DNA from: CAZXMB01 sp964641715
GTDB lineage: Bacteria; Desulfobacterota; BSN033; UBA1163
Assembly (NCBI GenBank): GCA_964641715.1
Contig: CAZXMB010000042.1
Span: forward strand, 1 to 19,800
Reading direction: 5' to 3'
Length of the DNA stretch: 19,800 nt
In this document: positions 15,435 through 19,800 of the stretch, in pieces
Position numbering within the stretch: position 1 is the first letter of the stretch
Layout of the letters: every line of letters begins with the position of its first letter
The notes under the pieces: model-generated
Told to the model about the DNA's origin: nothing
Databases searched by the model: none
The model's input: the letters and a program-made list of their open reading frames with translations, nothing else
Translations under genes and position numbers: made by a program

Positions 15435-17222
15435 TTAGAAGAGTCCCGTGACCTTGCCGGTATTCACATCCACATCCACCCTTCTGAAGGCGGGATCTGA
15501 ACTGGTTCCTGGCATCAGGCTGATCGCCCCCGTACATGGACATAGGAATTTTGCACCGGCAAAGATCAAGACGTCGCGGACAGGGAGTATCCAGCCCTTT
15601 GGCACTCCTTTGATAGAAGGGTCATGGGTTAGACTCAAATGGGTCTTTACCATCATGGTGGTAAAATCTTTCATTGCAGGGTCAGCCTCGAACCGTTTGG
15701 CTTTGGCTTCGGCATCAGGAGTCCAGGAAACACCAGCCGCACCGTAGACCTCTTTGGCAATTGTCTCTACTCGCTGTCGAAGTGGCATTTCAAGAGGATA
15801 GAGGAATTTGAAGTTTACTTTATCTTTACAGGCATCCAGGACGACATCGGTTAACTCCAGGGCACCCTCTCCACCCTTCAGCCAATGTTCGGAAATGGCA
15901 CAACGGGCTCCTGCCTGCTCTGCATACTTGCGGACCATCGCGATCTCATCCTTTGTATCGGTATGGAATGAATTGATGCAGACCACAGGACTGATCCCTG
16001 ATTTCTTTATGATATTGATATGATGCACCATGTTGGCAACCCCTTTCTCAAGAAGGGGTAGATTTTCCTTGGTATAAGATTCATCAAGGGGAAGACCGGC
16101 CACAACCTTGGGTCCTCCACCATGCATCTTAAGAGCCCTGATCGTAGTCGTCAGTACTGAAACGTTAGGGATAAGACCGCTCAACCTTGACTTCACATTC
16201 CAGAACTTCTCAAAACCAATATCCGCACCAAAACCGCTCTCTGTGACATGATAATCAAACATTTTTAATCCAATGCGGTCAGCGATAATAGAGGACTGAC
16301 CCACGGCGATGTTAGCAAAAGGACCGGCATGGACCATACATGGTTGATACTCCGTCGTCCACATCAATGTTGGATTGATAGTGTTTCTCATCCAGGCACA
16401 CATCGCACCTGCCACTTCAAGGTCTGTGGTGGTGATGGGTTTCCCCTTCTTATCATAGGCAACGACAATTCTGCCAAGTCTCTCTCGAAGGTCTTTGAGG
16501 TCTCGGACAATGGAAAGGGTCGCCATAAGCTCGGAACTGACGGTAATCCCGAATTTAGATTGCATCATAAACCCATCCATCCTGCCTCCAAGACCCATGA
16601 TAATGTTTCGCAACCCCTGGGCACAGAAATCCATGACCCAGCCCATTTCGATATTGGTGGGATCGATATCGAGCCGTTTGAGCTTCCGCTTGGCCAATTC
16701 ACCATCATCATAGTTTCGTTCGTGCTGCATTCGGGCACTCAATGCAACCATAGCAAGATTATGGGCGTTAGTAATATCGTTGATGTCCCCCGTAAGGCCC
16801 AGAGAGAATTCAGTCATTGGAATGAGAAGGGATTTTCCGCCACCGGCAGCCGTCCCTTTAATATTCATCGTAGGACCACCCGAAGGCTGACGTATACATC
16901 CGCCGACATTCTTACCTCTTTTCCCGAGTCCTTCCATAAGGCCCATACTTGTAGTTGTTTTCCCTTCTCCCAGTGGAGTAGGGGTAATTGCTGTAACTTC
17001 AATGTATTTTCCATCCGGTTTACTTTTGAGACGATCAATAATCTTCATAAAATCGAGTCTGCACAACCTTCCAAAAGGAATGATTTCATTCTTTTTAAGA
17101 CCTAATTTCTCGGTGGCCTCATCAGGAGTGGGCATATTTTCTTCCGCTATATCAGCAACCTGCCAATCCATTAGCTTTCTTGGATCTGCCTCAATATATT
17201 TTTTTAAAATATTGAAACCCAT
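15435..17222 (-). CDS. fhs: Formate--tetrahydrofolate ligase
   Basis: A 595-residue Fhs making 10-formyl-THF from formate, THF and ATP, the entry step of the folate methyl branch. The P-loop TPLGEGKTTT (82-91) matches the family's TPxGEGKTT. Conserved blocks include RQPSGGPTMNIKGTAAGGG, LTGDINDITNAHN, and GPFANIAVGQSSIIADR followed by ADIGFEKFWNVK. It is 30-40 residues longer than the common 555-560-residue enzyme and reads PSGGPTMNIKG where most have PSLGPVFGIKG, so it belongs to a divergent Fhs branch. GGAGGG stands upstream of the ATG. It is the first gene of the operon, behind the promoter and operator at 17383-17438. Confidence 0.97.
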   Translation of the reverse strand: MGFNILKKYIEADPRKLMDWQVADIAEENMPTPDEATEKLGLKKNEIIPFGRLCRLDFMKIIDRLKSKPDGKYIEVTAITPTPLGEGKTTTSMGLMEGLGKRGKNVGGCIRQPSGGPTMNIKGTAAGGGKSLLIPMTEFSLGLTGDINDITNAHNLAMVALSARMQHERNYDDGELAKRKLKRLDIDPTNIEMGWVMDFCAQGLRNIIMGLGGRMDGFMMQSKFGITVSSELMATLSIVRDLKDLRERLGRIVVAYDKKGKPITTTDLEVAGAMCAWMRNTINPTLMWTTEYQPCMVHAGPFANIAVGQSSIIADRIGLKMFDYHVTESGFGADIGFEKFWNVKSRLSGLIPNVSVLTTTIRALKMHGGGPKVVAGLPLDESYTKENLPLLEKGVANMVHHINIIKKSGISPVVCINSFHTDTKDEIAMVRKYAEQAGARCAISEHWLKGGEGALELTDVVLDACKDKVNFKFLYPLEMPLRQRVETIAKEVYGAAGVSWTPDAEAKAKRFEADPAMKDFTTMMVKTHLSLTHDPSIKGVPKGWILPVRDVLIFAGAKFLCPCTGAISLMPGTSSDPAFRRVDVDVNTGKVTGLF

Positions 17223-17382
17223 ATTTTTAAGCCCTCCTTTTCTTTAAGAATTAATTTTTAAGATATTGATTTTAATGAATAATTTGTATAGATTGATGGT
17301 TTATTAAAATGACTTTATCCCCCCCCTTCTTCAATTTTTCTTAATTAGACAGGTTTATTAAACTTAAAGCTTTTATTTTATA

Positions 17383-17398
17383 TGTGACAAGTCTCACA
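17383..17398. promoter_or_regulatory. TGTGA-N6-TCACA operator (CRP/HcpR-like or Rex-like)
   Basis: A perfect TGTGA-CAAGTC-TCACA palindrome. On the minus strand it reads TTGTGA-N6-TCACAT. CRP/FNR-family regulators such as CRP or HcpR bind TGTGA-N6-TCACA, and Rex binds TTGTGA-type palindromes of the same spacing. It is centred about 13 bp downstream of the start predicted from the promoter at 17410-17438, a position expected for a repressor. The core differs from the Rex consensus at the inner flanking bases, so which family binds is open. Confidence 0.6.
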
Positions 17399-17409
17399 AT
17401 GTTTTTGGG

Positions 17410-17438
17410 ATACTAAAATAATAGGTCTTTTTTGTCAA
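17410..17438 (-). promoter_or_regulatory. Sigma70-type promoter of the fhs-led operon
   Basis: On the minus strand TTGACA (17433-17438) and TAGTAT (17410-17415) are spaced by exactly 17 bp. Transcription would start near 17403 and give a leader of about 180 nt before the fhs ATG. A perfect -35 and a five-of-six -10 make this the strongest promoter candidate in the window. Confidence 0.7.
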
Positions 17439-17481
17439 GGGAAATTTTCAACTAAAAGAGAGAGGTTTTAATAATAATATA

Positions 17482-17623
17482 ATATATTGAAATTATAAAA
17501 TAATTTATGTTTTCAGCAATTGGACATGAGGGCAAAAAAATTCGGTTTAACCCCTGCCTTTTACGATAACTTTAGATTTTTAGTAATTATATCATAACAT
17601 ATTGTAATTATGTAATAATTTAT
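17482..17623. repeat. 27-nt imperfect direct repeat pair
   Basis: 17482-17508 and 17597-17623 share 23 of 27 bases (core ATATTG...AATTAT...AATAATTTAT), 115 bp apart. The second copy covers the stop codon of the opine-dehydrogenase-like gene. The region is AT-rich, so part of the match may be compositional. Confidence 0.45.
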
Positions 17624-18753
17624 TTCCCTTCAAGAAGGAATTTTTTTAATCCCTTTTTGTCAAACCTTGATAATCCCAATTCCTTGATCCCTCTACCCGT
17701 TTTCCAATAATTCGTCCTGTTCACAATCGACGTGAGTTGTATAACCGCATCATGTGTCGGAGTGGGGATTCCGAGAAGGTCTCCCAGTGTGGAAAGAAGA
17801 ACCATTCCATAAGGCACATCTTCTGTCACATACCGGTCTTTCAGATGTTCAGGCCCCTTCATCTTTATACCTGCATAGATTCCATCCTTTCCAAAGGCGG
17901 CATCCATGCTGGTATTGAGGATTCGGTACCGGCACTCTTCCTCTGTTTCACCGAGGTTGTAATTTTTAAAGTCGAGATTATCCCAGTGGGAGAGCTTGTA
18001 ACCCAAGGCTTTGCACAGGGAGAGTCTCTCTTCATTGAGGGATTCGAAAGTCCTGGCAACGGATGGCGTCATTCCCTCTCCGTAGAGATAGAATTCACCC
18101 TTTGAGTGTTCAATCCGTGTGGCACTAAGAAGAGTTGCTACGGGATGGACAATAGGATTGGGATTGTTAATCGCAGCTTCCAAAACATCCCTGGCAGGGG
18201 TAATCACCGGGTAGAACTGCTTCAGCTTCGGAATGACCTCTTCTGTTCTTTTAGATGGGAAAACCCCGGTTGGAAGAATGACCGAGTGAATGAAAACAGA
18301 GACATGGCCAGGGCCTTTGAGCCTGGCACCATAGGGAAGGGTGCAGCTTTCAGCAAAAGTGATCTCCTGCTTCACCCTTTTTTGTTTGAAGATTTTGACA
18401 AACTCGAGGCTTCCTCCTGAACCAGGCATGAGAACGATGATCTGACCATCCTGAACAAAAGGGGCACAGGTCTCTGCCATGGCCTTATGTCCGAATGCCG
18501 GGGTAATGACAAAGATGACCTCCGCATCCCTGATCGCCTGCCGGATATCGGTCGTTGCCATATTCAATTTGGCAGTCCCGTCGATGGAGACCCCCTCGAT
18601 TCGAATCTCCTTTGTGCGGAGTACCCTCTCAAAGGATTCTTCGAACTGGGGAAGTTCGAAGAAGTTGACCTTAAACCCGGCCAGGGAGAGATTCGCTGCT
18701 ACGGCATGACCGCCATTTCCTCCTCCCAGTACTGCCACCACATCTTTCTCCAT
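17620..18753 (-). CDS. NAD(P)-dependent octopine/nopaline dehydrogenase family protein
   Basis: A 377-residue protein with an N-terminal Rossmann domain (VAVLGGGNGGHAVAANL, 7-22) and a C-terminal all-helical octopine-dehydrogenase domain. NNPNPIVHPVATLL (196-209) carries the conserved histidine H203. The family reductively condenses an amino acid with a 2-oxo acid or runs the reverse oxidation; substrates cannot be read from sequence. Opine-type reactions can re-oxidise NADH in anaerobes, which would suit the neighbourhood, but this is inference. The ATG at 18751-18753 has AGGAGGG just upstream, so it is preferred to an in-frame start at 18783 that would overlap the MOSC gene. The spacer to the MOSC gene holds ATTGATC heptamers. 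Confidence 0.9.
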   Translation of the reverse strand: MEKDVVAVLGGGNGGHAVAANLSLAGFKVNFFELPQFEESFERVLRTKEIRIEGVSIDGTAKLNMATTDIRQAIRDAEVIFVITPAFGHKAMAETCAPFVQDGQIIVLMPGSGGSLEFVKIFKQKRVKQEITFAESCTLPYGARLKGPGHVSVFIHSVILPTGVFPSKRTEEVIPKLKQFYPVITPARDVLEAAINNPNPIVHPVATLLSATRIEHSKGEFYLYGEGMTPSVARTFESLNEERLSLCKALGYKLSHWDNLDFKNYNLGETEEECRYRILNTSMDAAFGKDGIYAGIKMKGPEHLKDRYVTEDVPYGMVLLSTLGDLLGIPTPTHDAVIQLTSIVNRTNYWKTGRGIKELGLSRFDKKGLKKFLLEGK

Positions 18754-18774
18754 AAGAAGCCCTCCTGATCGATG

Positions 18775-18788
18775 ATTGATCATTGATC
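18775..18788. repeat. Tandem ATTGATC heptamers at the MOSC stop
   Basis: Two exact copies of ATTGATC, followed by a partial AATGG, cover the last codons and stop of the MOSC gene and the short spacer after it. They resemble the 7-bp repeats near 7317-7337. Confidence 0.5.
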
Positions 18789-19229
18789 AATGGTTATTTC
18801 GTCTCCCACCTTGACTTCTCCTTCCCTCAGGACCTCGGCAAAAATTCCTTCCTTCGGCATTATACAATCTCCGGTTTGATAGTAGATGGCGCAGCGCTCG
18901 TGGCATTCCTTTCCGATCTGGGTTACACGGAGGATCACAGAATTCCCAATGAGGATCTCTGTTCCGATGGGGAGATGGACAAGGTCCACCCCTTCGGTTG
19001 TGATATTCTCCGCGAAATCGCCATAGCCTAACTTTAATCCTTTCAGCCTCATCTTGTCGATCGACTCATTGGCCAGCAGACTTACCTGACGGTGCCAAGG
19101 CCCACCATGAGCATCCCCCTTTAATCCAAAGTCCTTAAGGAGGGTACATGATCCGATATTGTTTTTTTTCGTTCCCTTTTCATCACTGATATTGACAGCA
19201 AGGACTTTGCCTTTTTGAACTTCTTTCAT
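18780..19229 (-). CDS. MOSC domain protein
   Basis: A 149-residue single-domain MOSC protein. It shows GDAHGGPWHRQVSLL (38-52), the GDFAENITTEG block, and the cysteine-bearing GKECHERCAIYYQTGDCIMPKEGIFA block near the C-terminus, all typical of the family. MOSC domains bind molybdenum cofactor or sulfur-carrying intermediates; stand-alone short forms have few known reactions. It overlaps the moaC stop by ATGA (19226-19229), so it is translationally coupled to a molybdopterin biosynthesis gene and probably serves a Mo/W enzyme. Formate dehydrogenase, needed to feed Fhs, is a natural candidate but is not in the window. Confidence 0.92.
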   Translation of the reverse strand: MKEVQKGKVLAVNISDEKGTKKNNIGSCTLLKDFGLKGDAHGGPWHRQVSLLANESIDKMRLKGLKLGYGDFAENITTEGVDLVHLPIGTEILIGNSVILRVTQIGKECHERCAIYYQTGDCIMPKEGIFAEVLREGEVKVGDEITIDQ

Positions 19230-19768
19230 TTTTTCTTCCGAACTCCTGTAGGGAACGGTTTGAAACCGTTCCCTACAGAGGACGATTCATGAATCGCCCC
19301 TACATACGTTCCGCTTTTCCCTCCTGATTTTTTAACCAGGTGGATATCGGAGATGACCATCCCCCGATCAATGGCCTTGCACATATCATAGAAGGTGAGA
19401 CCAGCTGCAGCCACTGCCATCAAGCCCTCCATCTCCACCCCGGTTTGAGCCTTGATTTTCACCTTCGCCTCGATATCGATCCGGCTCTCCTTTTGTAAAG
19501 GAAAGAAATTAATTTCCACATGGGAGAGGTTGAGGGGATGGCACATCGGAATAATTTCTGAGGTTCTTTTGGCCGCCATAATCCCCGCAACTCTGACGAC
19601 AGAAAAAACATCCCCCTTTTCGATCTTCCCGGACATAATCCTCTGAAAGGTATTCGGGTTCATATAGACAGATCCACGGACAATAGCCTCTCTCAGGGTT
19701 TCCCTTTTCCTGCTGACATCGACCATCTTCGCCCGTCCTCTTTTATCAAGGTGGGTTAGCCTTTTCAT
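19226..19768 (-). CDS. moaC: Cyclic pyranopterin monophosphate synthase
   Basis: A 180-residue MoaC, which works after MoaA in making cyclic pyranopterin monophosphate, the first molybdopterin intermediate. Family motifs are KMVDVSRK (14-21), MCHPLNLSHVEINF (75-88), TGVEMEGLMA (109-118), YDMCKAID (127-134) and KSGGKSG (147-153). The normal protein ends close after KSGGKSG; here about 25 extra residues follow, encoded by two palindromic repeats (19246-19303). The ATG at 19766-19768 has GGAGG five bases upstream; a TTG four codons earlier lies in that ribosome site and is rejected. Its stop overlaps the MOSC start. Upstream sequence leaves the window within 32 bp. Confidence 0.95.
   Translation of the reverse strand: MKRLTHLDKRGRAKMVDVSRKRETLREAIVRGSVYMNPNTFQRIMSGKIEKGDVFSVVRVAGIMAAKRTSEIIPMCHPLNLSHVEINFFPLQKESRIDIEAKVKIKAQTGVEMEGLMAVAAAGLTFYDMCKAIDRGMVISDIHLVKKSGGKSGTYVGAIHESSSVGNGFKPFPTGVRKKK
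19246..19303. repeat. Composite of two palindromic repeats inside the moaC 3' end
   Basis: The first unit is a perfect palindrome: CTGTAGGGAACGGTTT (19246-19261), one G, then its complement (19263-19278). The second has the core CGATTCATGAATCG (19283-19296) flanked by a near-matching GG/CC and GTAGGGG-type end. Short palindromes of this kind recur between genes in many anaerobic bacterial genomes. Here they are translated as the C-terminal tail of MoaC. Confidence 0.75.
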
Positions 19769-19800
19769 CCTTTCCTCCAAATGATGTTCAAGGATCGTTT

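Larger units (their letters stand above)
17223..17619. other. 397-bp AT-rich intergenic region with the fhs promoter
   Basis: This stretch separates the opine-dehydrogenase-like gene from fhs and has no plausible gene. It holds a sigma70-type promoter, an operator palindrome and a 27-nt imperfect direct repeat. A G8 run on the transcribed strand (17319-17326) lies within the predicted 180-nt fhs leader. I found no convincing terminator for the upstream gene and no match to the tetrahydrofolate riboswitch pattern in the leader. Confidence 0.7.

Noticed and set aside
16329..17105. 258-codon plus-strand open frame
   Set aside because: It is antisense to fhs, with no ribosome site or family match.
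17223..17403. Tetrahydrofolate riboswitch in the fhs leader
   Set aside because: The leader is AT-rich with no matching conserved core or paired helices.
18754..18783. Upstream start of the opine-dehydrogenase-like gene
   Set aside because: It would overlap the MOSC stop and lacks a ribosome site, while the ATG at 18751-18753 has AGGAGGG and begins right before the Rossmann strand.

Overview
The window is a scaffold piece from an anaerobic bacterium, most likely a metagenome assembly, that carries a nearly continuous Wood-Ljungdahl (reductive acetyl-CoA) operon. Every convincing gene is on the minus strand, so transcription runs from high to low coordinates. Folate-type methyl-branch enzymes (Fhs, FolD, AcsE), strong AGGAGG-type ribosome binding sites and short intergenic palindromes point to a bacterium. 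The style fits Desulfobacterota or a neighbouring sulfate-reducing or syntrophic lineage, but that placement is inference and I cannot confirm it without a database.

Layout in transcription order. At the right edge is a small unit: moaC (molybdopterin biosynthesis), a MOSC-domain protein and an octopine/nopaline-dehydrogenase-family protein. A 397-bp AT-rich spacer (17223-17619) follows. It holds a textbook sigma70-type promoter (TTGACA, 17 bp, TAGTAT) and, just downstream, a TGTGA-N6-TCACA operator. Then come 15 genes: fhs, folD, a NuoG/HoxU-like Fe-S protein, acsE, acsD, cdhA, cdhB, a short acsB/cdhC, acsC, nuoE-like, nuoF-like, two tandem cooC ATPases, a DUF3786 protein and a MetE-like (MesB-like) methionine synthase.

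How it works together. Fhs and FolD carry formate to methylene-tetrahydrofolate. AcsE moves the methyl group from methyl-tetrahydrofolate to the corrinoid protein AcsCD. The CODH (CdhA+CdhB) makes CO from CO2, and the acetyl-CoA synthase subunit joins methyl, CO and CoA. The two CooC ATPases probably load nickel. The last gene probably diverts methyl groups from the corrinoid protein to homocysteine. The NuoE/NuoF/NuoG-like proteins form an NADH-handling electron module with no hydrogenase in sight, so it may supply or drain electrons for the pathway. No methylene-THF reductase (MetF) or formate dehydrogenase lies in the window.

The most interesting points are: (i) the CODH/ACS core is archaeal in type (CdhA with two ferredoxin clusters, an epsilon subunit CdhB, and an ACS lacking the bacterial N-terminal region) yet sits inside a bacterial folate operon; (ii) the ACS A-cluster motif has a shifted cysteine; (iii) the NuoG-like subunit has lost half of one [4Fe-4S] site; (iv) both CooC proteins have Arg in place of the signature Lys; (v) the C-terminus of MoaC is encoded by inserted palindromic repeats. 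The two 100-N gaps are assembly artefacts: each is flanked by an identical 55-bp sequence, and collapsing them restores intact genes.
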